NCBI RefSeq assembly: GCF_003449015.1
Contig: NZ_QRGD01000002.1
Location: forward strand, 434,001 to 498,000
Length of the DNA: 64,000 nucleotides
Source: Aureibaculum luteum
Lineage (GTDB): Bacteria > Bacteroidota > Bacteroidia > Flavobacteriales > Flavobacteriaceae
Direction: 5' to 3'
Every line of letters begins with the position of its first letter. Within the stretch, counting starts at the first letter, position 1. Position numbers and translations under genes: made by a program. Positions 1 to 9,008 of the stretch are shown piece by piece. Below the pieces are notes generated by a model. It worked only from the letters and a program-made list of their open reading frames with translations. It did not search any database and was not told the DNA's origin.

Positions 1-473
1 AAGTAAGAAATTGTAACTATTAAAATAAAACCTAGGAGAGTACTTAAAATTATTTTTTTTTGAGACATATTTTTCTTTGCCAGGATTATATCCTGTGGTG
101 CAGAAGAAATACCGACTTTATCCATGGCTTCAACAGCCCTATGCTTCGCTTCACCAGGTGGATAACCAAAACATTTACGAAAACTAGTATTAAAGTAGGT
201 AGGACTACTAAAACCTACACGGTATGCAATTTCAGAAGCGGTTGTTACATCATTTTGTAACATTTCCATCGCTTTATGGAGTCTATACTCCCTTATAAAA
301 CGGCTGGAAGACTTTCCTTTTATCTTTTGAATCTTTCTATGTAATTGCGATCGACTTAACCCAATTGCTTCTGCCAATTCTTTTACACCAAAATGTTCGT
401 TTTCAATATTGACTTCGAGTATATCATTCAGTTTTTTTATAAAAACTTGATCCATTGAAAGTTCTTCTGACAT
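1..473 (-). CDS. AraC-type HTH regulator with membrane segment (5' part, truncated by window edge)
   Basis: Reading leftward from an ATG, 157 codons run off the window without a stop. Residues of about 25-115 form an AraC/XylS-type DNA-binding domain with two helix-turn-helix units, visible as AEAIGLSRSQLHRKI and ASEIAYRVGFSSPTYF. The chain then becomes hydrophobic (LSTLLGFILIVTISY), which looks like the start of a membrane helix. The HTH lies at the N-terminus and a membrane segment follows, the reverse of classical AraC. Bacteroidota have a class of such regulators whose C-terminal part carries TPR or TolB-like sensory regions; that part is outside the window, so its signal is unknown. No partner gene is visible. 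Confidence 0.8.
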   Translation of the reverse strand, partial: MSEELSMDQVFIKKLNDILEVNIENEHFGVKELAEAIGLSRSQLHRKIQKIKGKSSSRFIREYRLHKAMEMLQNDVTTASEIAYRVGFSSPTYFNTSFRKCFGYPPGEAKHRAVEAMDKVGISSAPQDIILAKKNMSQKKIILSTLLGFILIVTISY

Positions 474-698
474 TTTAGATATAGATTTATAAAGTTTTTT
501 ACTATATTGGCTTAGCCCTAATCAACTAATATACAAATAAAATTATAAGTTTTTTGAACTTGATTCAGAATCATTAATAGGAGTTATGCAACTATCAATC
601 AGCTATCAAAACAGTACAAGTTGGTCGCATTATAATCAAGTAAAATACCTTATACAGCTAAGAAGAAAAAACAGAAACCTTGATTTCTATTTAATAAA

Positions 699-788
699 CT
701 AATACTTTTGTTGATAGAGGGCAGCTACAAAATTGATATTTTTCAATTCTTGTTTATCGCTCCAAAAGTCAACTAAAGTGACATTCTC
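699..788 (-). pseudogene. Relic of a thioredoxin/TlpA-like protein
   Basis: Read leftward, this stretch encodes ENVTLVDFWSDKQ, then NINFVAALYQQKY and a stop codon. This resembles the core of Bacteroidota TlpA-like thiol-disulfide proteins, which read roughly G-K-V-T-L-(I/V)-D-F-W-A-S-W-C-x-x-C, then N-V-V-A-L-Y-K-K-Y. The CxxC segment and everything on both sides are missing, and an in-frame stop lies a short way upstream. It is therefore at best a degraded fragment. The similarity is short and judged by eye. Confidence 0.4.
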
Positions 789-875
789 CAATAATATTTT
801 TTGTTTCGATAACTATTTTATACGAAATCGTTCTAGATATAATAATAATTATTGGAATATTATTTAGAACAAATT

Positions 876-891
876 GTCCCTTTGAAGGGAC
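876..891. repeat. Small palindrome downstream of gcvT
   Basis: A perfect inverted repeat GTCCCTT-TG-AAGGGAC lies 45 bp past the gcvT stop. No T-run follows on either strand, so a terminator role is uncertain. With the trailing TTTAGGGATG it resembles the CT-rich/AG-rich palindromes near 18.3, 18.5 and 50.0 kb, and may be a worn member of that repeat class. Confidence 0.4.
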
Positions 892-935
892 TTTAGGGAT
901 GTGTTACCAATATAAAAATCTAAAATTTAATTGTT

Positions 936-2015
936 CTATTTATAAAAAGGCAATTTAACAACAGTTGCTGGTATAGATTTTTTACGAATAGCAATATAAA
1001 TGGTAGTACCTACTTTAGAATATTCAGTAGGAACATAACCTAAACCAATTCCTTTCTTTAAAGATGGACTCATGGTACCAGAAGTAACCACCCCAATCTT
1101 TTTATCATTTGCGTCAACAATATCATAATCGTGACGAGGAATACCTTTCTCAGTAAGTTCAAAACCTACTAATTTTTTAGTAACACCTTCTTCTTTTTGT
1201 TTTTTTAGATTTTGAGAATTGGTAAAGTCTTTAGTGAATTTTGTAATCCATCCCAATCCCGCTTCTAATGGCGATGTACTATCATCAATATCATTTCCAT
1301 ATAAACAAAATCCCATTTCTAAACGAAGGGTATCTCTTGCTGCTAATCCGATTGGTTTAATACCTTCAGCTTCACCAGCTTCCATCACTTTATTCCACAC
1401 CTGTTCAACTTCAGAATTTTTGCAATAAATTTCAAATCCACCAGAACCTGTATAACCAGTAGCAGAGATAATTACATGTTCAATACCAGCAAAATCAGCT
1501 ACTTCAAAAGTATAATATTTCATATTCTCTAAATCAATAGAGGTCAAAGATTGCATTGCTTTAGCTGCTTTTGGGCCTTGAATAGCCAATAAAGAGAAGT
1601 CTTCTGATAAATTCTTCATCTCAGCCTTCATGGAATTGTGTTTGCTAATCCAATCCCAATCTTTATCAATATTTGAAGCATTAACTACTAATAAATACTT
1701 TTCTGAATTTAACCTGTAAATAATTAAATCATCAACAATACCACCATCTTCGTTAGGTAAACAACTGTATTGAGCTTGACTATCTACTAATTTTGAGGCA
1801 TCGTTAGAACATACTTTTTGAATTAATTCTAAGGCATTAGGACCTGTAATTAAAAATTCGCCCATGTGCGACACATCAAAAATACCGACACCATTTCTTA
1901 CTGTCTCATGTTCAACATTAATACCTTCATATTGAACAGGCATATTGTATCCTGCAAATGGGACTAGTTTTGCTCCAAGAGCTTCGTGAATGTGTGTTAA
2001 AGCTGTATTTTTCAA
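936..2015 (-). CDS. gcvT: Aminomethyltransferase, glycine cleavage system T protein
   Basis: T protein takes the aminomethyl group from the H-protein lipoyl arm and passes the one-carbon unit to tetrahydrofolate, releasing ammonia, in the cytoplasm. The 359-residue length fits the family (about 360). The N-terminal folate-binding region shows [14 protein letters not shown] and [11 protein letters not shown]. The conserved [18 protein letters not shown] segment lies in the second half, and the C-terminal barrel carries [16 protein letters not shown]. The genes for P and H proteins are not adjacent, so the system is dispersed in this genome. It lies about 120 bp downstream of thrC on the same strand; shared transcription is possible but not shown. 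Confidence 0.97.
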   Translation of the reverse strand: MKNTALTHIHEALGAKLVPFAGYNMPVQYEGINVEHETVRNGVGIFDVSHMGEFLITGPNALELIQKVCSNDASKLVDSQAQYSCLPNEDGGIVDDLIIYRLNSEKYLLVVNASNIDKDWDWISKHNSMKAEMKNLSEDFSLLAIQGPKAAKAMQSLTSIDLENMKYYTFEVADFAGIEHVIISATGYTGSGGFEIYCKNSEVEQVWNKVMEAGEAEGIKPIGLAARDTLRLEMGFCLYGNDIDDSTSPLEAGLGWITKFTKDFTNSQNLKKQKEEGVTKKLVGFELTEKGIPRHDYDIVDANDKKIGVVTSGTMSPSLKKGIGLGYVPTEYSKVGTTIYIAIRKKSIPATVVKLPFYK

Positions 2016-2138
2016 AATATACTGTTTTAAAAATTTATATTTTCGTGAGAATCAGAATGTTTCCTATAAAATACCGTCCCTACACATTATGTAAAATGCA
2101 GAAGTTGATCATTAATAGGATTAAAACAAAGTTAGGAA

Positions 2139-3434
2139 TTATTTAGTCAATAAAAAAGCCTTCAATTCATCATATGTTTTAATGAATGAAGCTTCTTTAG
2201 TTTTATTAATAACCGCTTCAATTTGAGGAGGATACTTTAATGATTTTTCAATAACAGGTTCTACAACATCTAAAAACTTAACAGGATGAGCAGTCTCCAA
2301 AAAGATGCACTGTGTGTTTTGGTTATTTGCTTGGTATTTCTTACATCCTAAGTAACCTACAGCTCCATGAGGGTCAGCAATATAGTTATCGTTATGATAG
2401 ATGTGTAACATTGCTTTTTTAGTTTCTTCATCTGTAAATGAATAGGAGTAAAGATCACCTTTTAAAGTTTCCAAATCATCATTATAAATCTTTTGAATCC
2501 TTATAAAATTACTAGGATCTCCAACATCCATAGCATTAGATATGGTTTGATGTGAAGGTTTCGGATTGTATTCTCCTGTTTCTAAAAATTTAGGAACAAC
2601 ATCGTTAATGTTTGTAGCTGCAATAAATTGGTGAACAGGTAACCCTAATTTTTTGGCCATCATTCCTGCACAAATATTGCCAAAATTTCCACTAGGTATA
2701 GAGAAGACTAATTTTTTATTTTTGTCTTTAAGTTGTTTATACGCAAAAAAGAAATAGAACATTTGTGGCAACCAACGAGCCACGTTTATAGAATTGGCCG
2801 ACGTTAATTGTTTGTTATCAGTAATAGAATTATCTAAAAACGCCTTTTTAACCATGGCTTGGCAGTCGTCAAAGGTACCATCAACTTCTAAAGCAGAAAT
2901 GTTTGCTCCTAGGGTTGTTAGTTGCTTTTCTTGTACATCGCTTACCTTTTTACTAGGGTATAAAATAACGACTTTTACATTTTTAACTCCTAAAAATCCA
3001 CTTGCTACGGCACCACCTGTATCTCCAGAAGTGGCCACTAAAACGGTTACTTCTCTATCGCTATCTCTATTAAAGTACCCTAAACAACGAGCCATAAACC
3101 GAGCACCAACATCTTTAAAAGCCATAGTTGGACCATGAAATAATTCTAATGTTTTAATATTGTCTTCAATAGCAATCAAAGGAAAATCAAAACTTAAGGT
3201 TTCCGCTATAATATTTTTTAAAATAGCTTCAGGAATTTCGTCACCAACAAATTGTTGTATTGCAGCAAAAGCAATTTCTTCATTTGAATAGTTATCGATA
3301 TTTTCAATAATTTCTTTTGAAATTTGATTTATTTCTTCTGGAAAATAAAGTCCTTTATCTTCAGCTAAACCCTTTATAACAGCATCTTTAAATGATACTT
3401 CTTTCGCTTTATTATTTAAACTATAGTATTTCAA
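2139..3434 (-). CDS. thrC: Threonine synthase
   Basis: PLP enzyme converting O-phosphohomoserine to threonine, the last step of threonine synthesis. The active-site lysine lies in HGPTMAFKDVGARF, and the phosphate-binding region in ATSGDTGGAVASGF. I place the start at a TTG codon giving (M)KYYSLNNK, because family members begin exactly there. The longer ATG-initiated frame from 3482 would add 16 unconserved hydrophobic residues and overlap rsmD. The TTG start gives 431 residues, the normal family length, and a 13-bp gap after rsmD. It ends a leftward run of a membrane protein, a DUF3822 protein and rsmD. The usual partners thrA and thrB are not in view. Confidence 0.95.
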   Translation of the reverse strand: MKYYSLNNKAKEVSFKDAVIKGLAEDKGLYFPEEINQISKEIIENIDNYSNEEIAFAAIQQFVGDEIPEAILKNIIAETLSFDFPLIAIEDNIKTLELFHGPTMAFKDVGARFMARCLGYFNRDSDREVTVLVATSGDTGGAVASGFLGVKNVKVVILYPSKKVSDVQEKQLTTLGANISALEVDGTFDDCQAMVKKAFLDNSITDNKQLTSANSINVARWLPQMFYFFFAYKQLKDKNKKLVFSIPSGNFGNICAGMMAKKLGLPVHQFIAATNINDVVPKFLETGEYNPKPSHQTISNAMDVGDPSNFIRIQKIYNDDLETLKGDLYSYSFTDEETKKAMLHIYHNDNYIADPHGAVGYLGCKKYQANNQNTQCIFLETAHPVKFLDVVEPVIEKSLKYPPQIEAVINKTKEASFIKTYDELKAFLLTK

Positions 3435-3447
3435 AGTATATGTATTG

Positions 3448-3984
3448 TTAATTGTTAAAAAAACTAAACATACTACTACCATATCTTTTCGAATAACTAA
3501 AGTTTGGTAGATCAGAAATATCTGTATGCTTAGAATGTTCTATAATTATTGTTCCATCAGTATTCAACATTTCATTATCAAAAACAGAACTTAAAATTAC
3601 AGTAAGTTGTTCTTTGGTAAAATCATAAGGTGGATCAGCAAAAATAATATCGAAAGTTAATTGATTCTTTTCTAGAAATTTAAAAACATCACTTTTTAGA
3701 GATCTAATGTTTAGCTGAAGTTCATCGGACATTTTTTGAATAAACTGCACTGAATTATAGTGGTTGTCTACACTAATTACCTCCTTGGCTCCACGAGAAG
3801 CAAATTCTAAACTAATACTACCAATACCAGAAAAAAGGTCTAATACAGCTAAATCCTCAAAATAATAATCGTTATTAATGATATTAAAAAGAGCTTCTTT
3901 AGCAAAATCTGTAGTAGGTCTAGCGGGTAATTTTTTTGGAGCCGTAATTCTTTTTCCTTTATGCTTTCCTGAAATAATACGCAT
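3448..3984 (-). CDS. rsmD: 16S rRNA (guanine(966)-N(2))-methyltransferase
   Basis: Methylates the N2 of G966 in 16S rRNA in the assembled small subunit. SAM-binding motif I is visible as DLFSGIGSISLEFASRGA, and the catalytic motif as FADPPYDF (the N/D-PPY motif of N-methyltransferases). Length 178 residues, standard for RsmD. The N-terminal MRIISGKHKGKRI is the family hallmark. It follows the DUF3822 gene by 17 bp and precedes thrC. The DUF3822-rsmD neighbourhood recurs in Flavobacteriia, so this looks like a conserved operon. Confidence 0.96.
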   Translation of the reverse strand: MRIISGKHKGKRITAPKKLPARPTTDFAKEALFNIINNDYYFEDLAVLDLFSGIGSISLEFASRGAKEVISVDNHYNSVQFIQKMSDELQLNIRSLKSDVFKFLEKNQLTFDIIFADPPYDFTKEQLTVILSSVFDNEMLNTDGTIIIEHSKHTDISDLPNFSYSKRYGSSMFSFFNN

Positions 3985-4001
3985 ATAATATATTTTGCCT
4001 G

Positions 4002-4853
4002 TTAATATTGGTTGAGTATGGAATAATAAGTACGTTTATCGGTCTCGGAAAAAGCTTCGTCAAAACTATATTTTGACCTATTTTCTAATAAGTTTACATT
4101 TCTAATATATTTATATGCCATAGCAAAGATATCGTCCGTTTTTTCAATAGACCCTAAAAATAGAAATTCAAATTTTTCAGGATTTAATTTTAGTTGCTCA
4201 GCAGTAAATAGAACATAGTAGATAAAATCTTCTTTAGTAGAAAATTTAAAAGTATTATAGAATTGTAATTTTTTATTAGCAATAACAATTAATTCAAAAT
4301 GACCATTTGCCATATGAGCAAATACTTTTGGCACTAAACTGTACTTATAAATTGCTAATAAATTTTCTATTAAAACTGTTGAGTTATGTTTGTATTCAAA
4401 ATGGCTAAATTGATCAATTAAAAAATTATTGATATTAACAAAAGGAATAAAAACACTAACGATGTCCATGTTTTTTAATTCATCGAACACTAAGTAATCT
4501 TGGGGGTATACTTTGGTATTAAAACTTACATAATCTTGAAGCCTATCTTCATTAAACAATGGTTTAGGTACAAGCGTAAATAAATCATTTATATGGGTTA
4601 CAGAAACGGAATTGTAATGTTGTTTTAACAACTCATCATTTCCGAAAATAGAAGAAATATTAGCAATAAGACGTTGCGGAGAATTATTAGGCTCAACAAA
4701 GTCATAATCATTAAGAGCAACAAATGTGTTATTCTCTTTGTTTAAGACACAAAAAGAAAATCCACCCAAACTGAATTGGATGGATAAATGATTGTTCTCT
4801 AGATGTTTAACATCTAAACTATTCGTCTTTATCTTTTTCTTCTGCTGTATCAT
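4002..4853 (-). CDS. DUF3822 family protein
   Basis: A conserved Bacteroidota protein of unknown function, usually next to rsmD as here. The N-terminal part shows LSIQFSLGGFSFCVLNKENN, typical of the family. The fold seems to be two similar halves resembling actin/hexokinase-type ATPases, although no firm catalytic motif can be pointed to. No signal peptide or membrane segment, so cytoplasmic. Two ATGs are possible (4874 and 4853). I prefer the second because it reduces the overlap with the upstream gene to 35 bp; a non-ATG start still further in is also possible. Confidence 0.8.
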   Translation of the reverse strand: MIQQKKKIKTNSLDVKHLENNHLSIQFSLGGFSFCVLNKENNTFVALNDYDFVEPNNSPQRLIANISSIFGNDELLKQHYNSVSVTHINDLFTLVPKPLFNEDRLQDYVSFNTKVYPQDYLVFDELKNMDIVSVFIPFVNINNFLIDQFSHFEYKHNSTVLIENLLAIYKYSLVPKVFAHMANGHFELIVIANKKLQFYNTFKFSTKEDFIYYVLFTAEQLKLNPEKFEFLFLGSIEKTDDIFAMAYKYIRNVNLLENRSKYSFDEAFSETDKRTYYSILNQY

Positions 4854-5550
4854 ATGAAGGAGGCCAGTTACCACCAGTTTTAACGTCTTCTAAAGATCCT
4901 ACAGTTATAAATTCACCTCTAACATCTACACCACCTAAAGCTTCCTTTTCTTGTCTAATAAAATCTTTATTTAAACCTTCCAAAACTATAGCTTTATCTA
5001 TTTTTGCTTCAAAAACAGAAGCACTAATACCTTGCACTTTTTCTACAGAACTTGTCTGTAAATCAAATTTAGCATTGGTACCAGGAACATCAAACATGTT
5101 TGCATAGTTTCTACCAGCGAAATCTGCACGAACATCTTTAAAACCAATGGTGTCAATAACTCTTTTTTCTACATCAATGCTAAGTGCACCTCTTTGCTCT
5201 TGAACTACAATATTTTTAGTTTCAGTAATGGCAAATTTAGCAGTATCAATAAATTTAATAAGATCACCAGGCTTATCTGTAAATACCCCTGTTACTTGTC
5301 TGTGTGCTAATTCCGCATCACGAATCATTTTTAAATTATCAATTACCTTTGAATATCTTTTTACTTTTTCCTTATTAAATGCTATTGGAGCCATAATAGC
5401 TGTGTAAATACTATACCCTAAAAAAGCAATAAGAACCCATAGTAATATAGAAATTATTGGTCTTATTCCCTTAGGAATTTTATTAACAATTAAATACGCG
5501 AGCAGACCAACTACTAGAACTGCTGCAATGATGGTTAGAATTGTGTACAT
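4819..5550 (-). CDS. Conserved membrane-anchored protein of unknown function
   Basis: 243 residues. Two hydrophobic helices near the N-terminus (about residues 3-22 and 31-52) are followed by a roughly 190-residue soluble domain, probably on the periplasmic side if the pair forms a hairpin, though topology is uncertain. The soluble part is charged and regular (for example KMIRDAELAHRQVTGVFTD) and has no motif I can assign to an enzyme. The C-terminus is acidic. First gene of the run leading to DUF3822, rsmD and thrC. It has its own TAnnTTTG box 36 bp upstream. I do not recognise a named family. Confidence 0.75.
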   Translation of the reverse strand: MYTILTIIAAVLVVGLLAYLIVNKIPKGIRPIISILLWVLIAFLGYSIYTAIMAPIAFNKEKVKRYSKVIDNLKMIRDAELAHRQVTGVFTDKPGDLIKFIDTAKFAITETKNIVVQEQRGALSIDVEKRVIDTIGFKDVRADFAGRNYANMFDVPGTNAKFDLQTSSVEKVQGISASVFEAKIDKAIVLEGLNKDFIRQEKEALGGVDVRGEFITVGSLEDVKTGGNWPPSYDTAEEKDKDE

Positions 5551-5585
5551 CTTTAAATAAATTTGATTTTTATATGGTTATACAG

Positions 5586-5593
5586 CAAAGCTA
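5586..5593 (-). promoter_or_regulatory. Putative -7 box of the leftward rsmD-thrC operon
   Basis: TAGCTTTG on the minus strand fits the Bacteroidetes -7 consensus TAnnTTTG in all fixed positions and lies 36 bp before the start at 5550. No clear -33 TTG was found at the usual spacing. It is divergent from the box at 5637. Confidence 0.5.
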
Positions 5594-5636
5594 CAAAAAA
5601 AAATTAAAGTTAAAACTTTTATGGTGAATCAATTTG

Positions 5637-5644
5637 TACCTTTG
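5637..5644 (+). promoter_or_regulatory. Putative -7 box of the helicase-dacB-acyltransferase operon
   Basis: TACCTTTG matches TAnnTTTG and lies 21 bp before the helicase ATG. The -33 region is AT-rich without a clean TTG. The two divergent boxes share one 115-bp intergenic region. Confidence 0.5.
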
Positions 5645-5665
5645 ATGTATTAGTAAAAAAACGCA

Positions 5666-7093
5666 ATGATATCAAGCCCTTTAGACTTTTATAAATTACT
5701 AAAAAGTGAATTTCCTTTTACGCCAACTAGCATTCAGGATCATTTATTACACAAATTGTCTGCTTATATTTTTGATAATGACAGAAATGCCATCTTCCTC
5801 CTAAAAGGTTATGCAGGAACAGGTAAAACAACTACAATGAGTACGTTAGTCAATAATATGTGGCAAGTTGGGATGAAATCTGTGTTATTGGCACCTACAG
5901 GAAGAGCGGCAAAAGTAATTTCCAATTATTCAAAAAAGAAGGCATTTACAATCCATAAAAAAATCTACCATCCACGTAAAGCTAATAATGGAGGAATATC
6001 TTTTACGTTACAACAAAATAAACACACCAATACCATATTTATTATAGATGAAGCTTCTATGATACCTGATAACGCAGGGAATGTAAAGTTTTCTGACCAG
6101 GCTTCTTTACTAGACGATTTAATATCATATGTTTATTCTGGTAAAAATTGTAAAATTATTTTTGTTGGTGATACTGCCCAGTTACCGCCTGTAAAATTAG
6201 AATTGAGTCCTGCATTAAAAGCAGAAACCCTAGAAATTAATTATAATAAAAAAGTAATAGAAATTGAATTGAATGAAGTGATGCGTCAGCATCAAGATTC
6301 TGGAATTCTTGAAAATGCAACTAAAATACGTGGATTATTATCTGACGGTTATTTTGAAAATTTCACTTTTAATTTAAATTTTCCAGATATTATTCGTTTA
6401 ACGGATGGATACGACATTCAAGATGCAATAACTGTTGCTTATGATAGCAGTGGAGTAGAAGACACGGCCTTTATTGTACGTTCAAACAAGCGAGCTAATC
6501 AATACAACGAACAAATTAGAAGTGCCATTAGAGGTCAAGAAAATGAAATTGCGACAGGAGATTATATAATGGTTGTAAAAAATAACTATTTTTGGTTAGA
6601 AGATAATGCCGAGGCTGGTTTTATTGCAAATGGTGATATTTGTGAAATCTTAAGAATTTCTGATTATAAAGATCTTTATGGATTTAGGTTTGCTGGAGTT
6701 ACCGTGAGAATGATAGATTATCCGGATCAACAACCTTTTGAAACCGTTGTACTGTTAGATGTATTATCAAGTGAAAGCCCATCATTAACCTATGACGAAT
6801 CTAATACATTATATCAGGAAGTTTCAAAAGATTATGCCGATGAAAAATCAGCATATAAACGATTGTTAGCAGTTAAAAATAATATCTATTTTAATGCATT
6901 ACAAATAAAGTTTTCTTACGCAATGACCTGTCATAAATCTCAGGGTGGACAATGGAAAACGGTTTTTTTAGAGCAACCCTATTTGCCAGAAGGACCAAGT
7001 CTTGCTTATTATAGATGGTTATATACTGCGGTTACTAGAGCACAAGAAAAATTATATTTAATTGGATTTAAAGATGAATATTTTGAAGAATAA
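5666..7093 (+). CDS. RecD/Pif1-like ATP-dependent DNA helicase (AAA ATPase)
   Basis: Superfamily 1 helicase of the short RecD-like type (475 residues). The Walker A motif GYAGTGKT is at residues 48-55, LAPTGRAAK follows at 75-83, and Walker B IIDEAS is at about 126-131. FVGDTAQLPPV (motif III) is central, and the UvrD_C_2-type motif TCHKSQGGQWKTV is near the C-terminus with YTAVTRAQEKLYL (motif VI). No RecB/C partner genes are adjacent, so it is probably a stand-alone 5'-3' helicase in repair or replication restart rather than part of RecBCD. Its 3' end overlaps dacB. Confidence 0.9.
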   Translation: MISSPLDFYKLLKSEFPFTPTSIQDHLLHKLSAYIFDNDRNAIFLLKGYAGTGKTTTMSTLVNNMWQVGMKSVLLAPTGRAAKVISNYSKKKAFTIHKKIYHPRKANNGGISFTLQQNKHTNTIFIIDEASMIPDNAGNVKFSDQASLLDDLISYVYSGKNCKIIFVGDTAQLPPVKLELSPALKAETLEINYNKKVIEIELNEVMRQHQDSGILENATKIRGLLSDGYFENFTFNLNFPDIIRLTDGYDIQDAITVAYDSSGVEDTAFIVRSNKRANQYNEQIRSAIRGQENEIATGDYIMVVKNNYFWLEDNAEAGFIANGDICEILRISDYKDLYGFRFAGVTVRMIDYPDQQPFETVVLLDVLSSESPSLTYDESNTLYQEVSKDYADEKSAYKRLLAVKNNIYFNALQIKFSYAMTCHKSQGGQWKTVFLEQPYLPEGPSLAYYRWLYTAVTRAQEKLYLIGFKDEYFEE

Positions 7094-8360
7094 AACATTT
7101 GTTAACACGTTTAAAGCACTAGTTATTAGTATTTTATTGTCGTCATGTGGCACCACTTATCAATTGAAAAATGACTTAAATAAGCACGATAAGTCTTCAG
7201 CCTTTTTTAACGGTTTTGTATTGTATAATCCCGCTACTAAAAAGCAGATTGTGAATCACAATGGTGCAAAATATTTTACCCCGGCATCAAACACCAAACT
7301 ATATACGTTTTATGCCGCGTATAGAACTTTTAAAGACTCTGTTAAAAGTTTGGCCTATTATAGAACGAAAGACTCTCTAATTATTAAAGGAACAGCAGAC
7401 CCTTCGTTTTTGTTTGGTTTTGACAGTTCTAAAGTATTGAATTTTTTAAGTAATGAAAAAGATAGTATTTATTTAATAGATACAAATATTGAAGATCCAG
7501 CGTTTGGTAATGGCTGGTCTTGGGATGATTATCCTTATTACTATCAACCAGAGAAAAATCTCTTTCCCATTTATGGTAACCTATTGATGTATAAATGGAA
7601 TTTAGGTGAAATTAAAAGCTATCCCACCTATTTAAAGAAGAATATTACAGCTATGGATTCTATTTTATTATGGCGTGATTTAAGACAAAATAATTTTTAT
7701 ATTAAAAAAAATAGTAAACGTAATTATGAAGTTCCATTTCTGACAAACAATGAATTAACTGTTAGTTTATTAAGTGATACTTTAGGTAAGCCAGTGACAT
7801 TAATTAAACCGAATACACAGCATGATTTTAAGTATGTCTATGGTCAGAAGTATGATAGTTTATACAAACAAATGCTAACGGTTAGTGATAATTTTATAGC
7901 AGAACAATTGATGTTGCAAGTGGGTGAAGAAATGGTTGGTAAATTCAATACCAAAGAAGCAATTAAGTATGCCAAAGAAAATTATTTAAATGACTTACCT
8001 CAAGATTTTAAATGGGTAGATGGTTCCGGCCTGTCTGTGTACAATAAATTTACCCCTGAAAATACGGTAAAACTATTGGAAAAAATGTATCATGAAATTC
8101 CGAGAGAAAAACTATTGAATTATTTTCCTGTTGGTGGAAAGTCAGGTACTATTAAAAGCTGGTATGCTAATAATGGAATACCTTTTGTGTATGCCAAAAC
8201 GGGCACCCTGAGTGCGGTAACCTCTTTAAGTGGATACATAATTACAAAAAAAGGAACATTTTTGATTTTTAGCTATATGAATAACAATTATTTAGTTTCT
8301 TCTAGTGAGATAAAAAAGGAAATGGAAATTGCTTTAATCAAAATTTACAATACATATTAA
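7074..8360 (+). CDS. dacB: D-alanyl-D-alanine carboxypeptidase/endopeptidase (PBP4, peptidase S13), lipoprotein
   Basis: Periplasmic penicillin-binding protein that trims or cleaves peptide cross-links of peptidoglycan. Counting from the ATG at 7074, all three catalytic boxes are present: SNTK (SxxK, residues 72-75), SDN (271-273) and KTG (375-377). The N-terminus ends in a lipobox LSSC with Cys25, so it should be lipid-anchored. An earlier in-frame ATG at 7062 would add four residues; the downstream one gives the cleaner signal peptide. It overlaps the end of the helicase by 20 bp and abuts the acyltransferase with no gap, so the three are likely co-transcribed. Length 428 residues, normal for the family. 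Confidence 0.9.
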   Translation: MNILKNKTFVNTFKALVISILLSSCGTTYQLKNDLNKHDKSSAFFNGFVLYNPATKKQIVNHNGAKYFTPASNTKLYTFYAAYRTFKDSVKSLAYYRTKDSLIIKGTADPSFLFGFDSSKVLNFLSNEKDSIYLIDTNIEDPAFGNGWSWDDYPYYYQPEKNLFPIYGNLLMYKWNLGEIKSYPTYLKKNITAMDSILLWRDLRQNNFYIKKNSKRNYEVPFLTNNELTVSLLSDTLGKPVTLIKPNTQHDFKYVYGQKYDSLYKQMLTVSDNFIAEQLMLQVGEEMVGKFNTKEAIKYAKENYLNDLPQDFKWVDGSGLSVYNKFTPENTVKLLEKMYHEIPREKLLNYFPVGGKSGTIKSWYANNGIPFVYAKTGTLSAVTSLSGYIITKKGTFLIFSYMNNNYLVSSSEIKKEMEIALIKIYNTY

Positions 8361-8915
8361 ATGAAAAAACTAATAGGTAAATTCACGCTCTTTATCTTTG
8401 GATGGAAATTTACATACCCTGAAAAGTTTAAAGTAGATAAATGTGTAATGTTAGCAGCACCACACACTTCTAATTGGGATTTAATCTACGCCTTAGCGGT
8501 CTATTGGAAAGCAGGAGTGGAGTCAAAGTTTTTGATAAAAAATGTATATACAAAAGGTTTACACGGTTACTTTTTTAGATGGTTAGGTGGAATCGGTGTT
8601 GATAGGAGTAAAGTAAATAACTTGGTAGATTATGCCGTTAATTTATTCAATACGCAAGAAAAACTAATTTTAATGATTCCTGCCGAAGGTTCCCGAAAAT
8701 GGGTAGAGAAATGGAAAACCGGATTCTATTATATAGCCAAAACCGCCAAGGTACCTGTTGGTTTGGGCTTTCTTGATTATACCAATAAAATAGCAGGAGT
8801 GGGAAAAATTGTTGATATCACGGGTGATTTTAATCACGACATGACGATAATTCAAGATTTTTATAAAGATATTGACGGTAAATTTCCCGAAGATTATAAT
8901 AAAAGTATTTTTTAG
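8361..8915 (+). CDS. 1-acyl-sn-glycerol-3-phosphate acyltransferase-like (PlsC family) protein
   Basis: 184-residue LPLAT-superfamily acyltransferase. The catalytic HxxxxD motif is HTSNWD (residues 35-40), and the substrate-binding motif appears as EGSRKW (109-114), matching the EGTR block. It is shorter than typical PlsC (about 240) and lacks an obvious N-terminal membrane helix beyond LIGKFTLFIFGW. The actual acyl acceptor (lysophosphatidate, ornithine lipid or other) cannot be told. The start codon directly follows the dacB stop, so translation is probably coupled. Confidence 0.8.
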   Translation: MKKLIGKFTLFIFGWKFTYPEKFKVDKCVMLAAPHTSNWDLIYALAVYWKAGVESKFLIKNVYTKGLHGYFFRWLGGIGVDRSKVNNLVDYAVNLFNTQEKLILMIPAEGSRKWVEKWKTGFYYIAKTAKVPVGLGFLDYTNKIAGVGKIVDITGDFNHDMTIIQDFYKDIDGKFPEDYNKSIF

Positions 8916-8917
8916 AG

Positions 8918-8968
8918 ACGCGATGATGCTTCGCGTTTGAATTAAATACCGAAAAGAGGTATTTAATT
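8918..8968. terminator. Tandem hairpins between convergent genes (likely bidirectional terminator)
   Basis: Two inverted repeats lie between the acyltransferase and miaA, which converge. The first is ACGCGA/TCGCGT (8918-8923 with 8931-8936) followed by TTT. The second is a perfect 11-bp stem, AATTAAATACC paired with GGTATTTAATT (8940-8950 with 8958-8968). No long T-run follows, so the exact stop point is uncertain. Confidence 0.5.
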
Positions 8969-9008
8969 TGAAGTAAATAGTAGTACAAGAAATATTTTAT
9001 TGGAACAA

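Larger units (their letters stand above)
474..935. other. Gene-free stretch with a gene relic and a small palindrome
   Basis: No intact gene is supported between the regulator and gcvT. The stretch holds a thioredoxin-like relic and a GTCCCTT/AAGGGAC palindrome, listed separately. I found no clear TAnnTTTG box for the leftward regulator here. Confidence 0.6.

Noticed and set aside
60-260. Open frame of 66 codons on the plus strand
   Set aside because: Antisense shadow of the AraC-type regulator, whose minus-strand translation has clear helix-turn-helix motifs.
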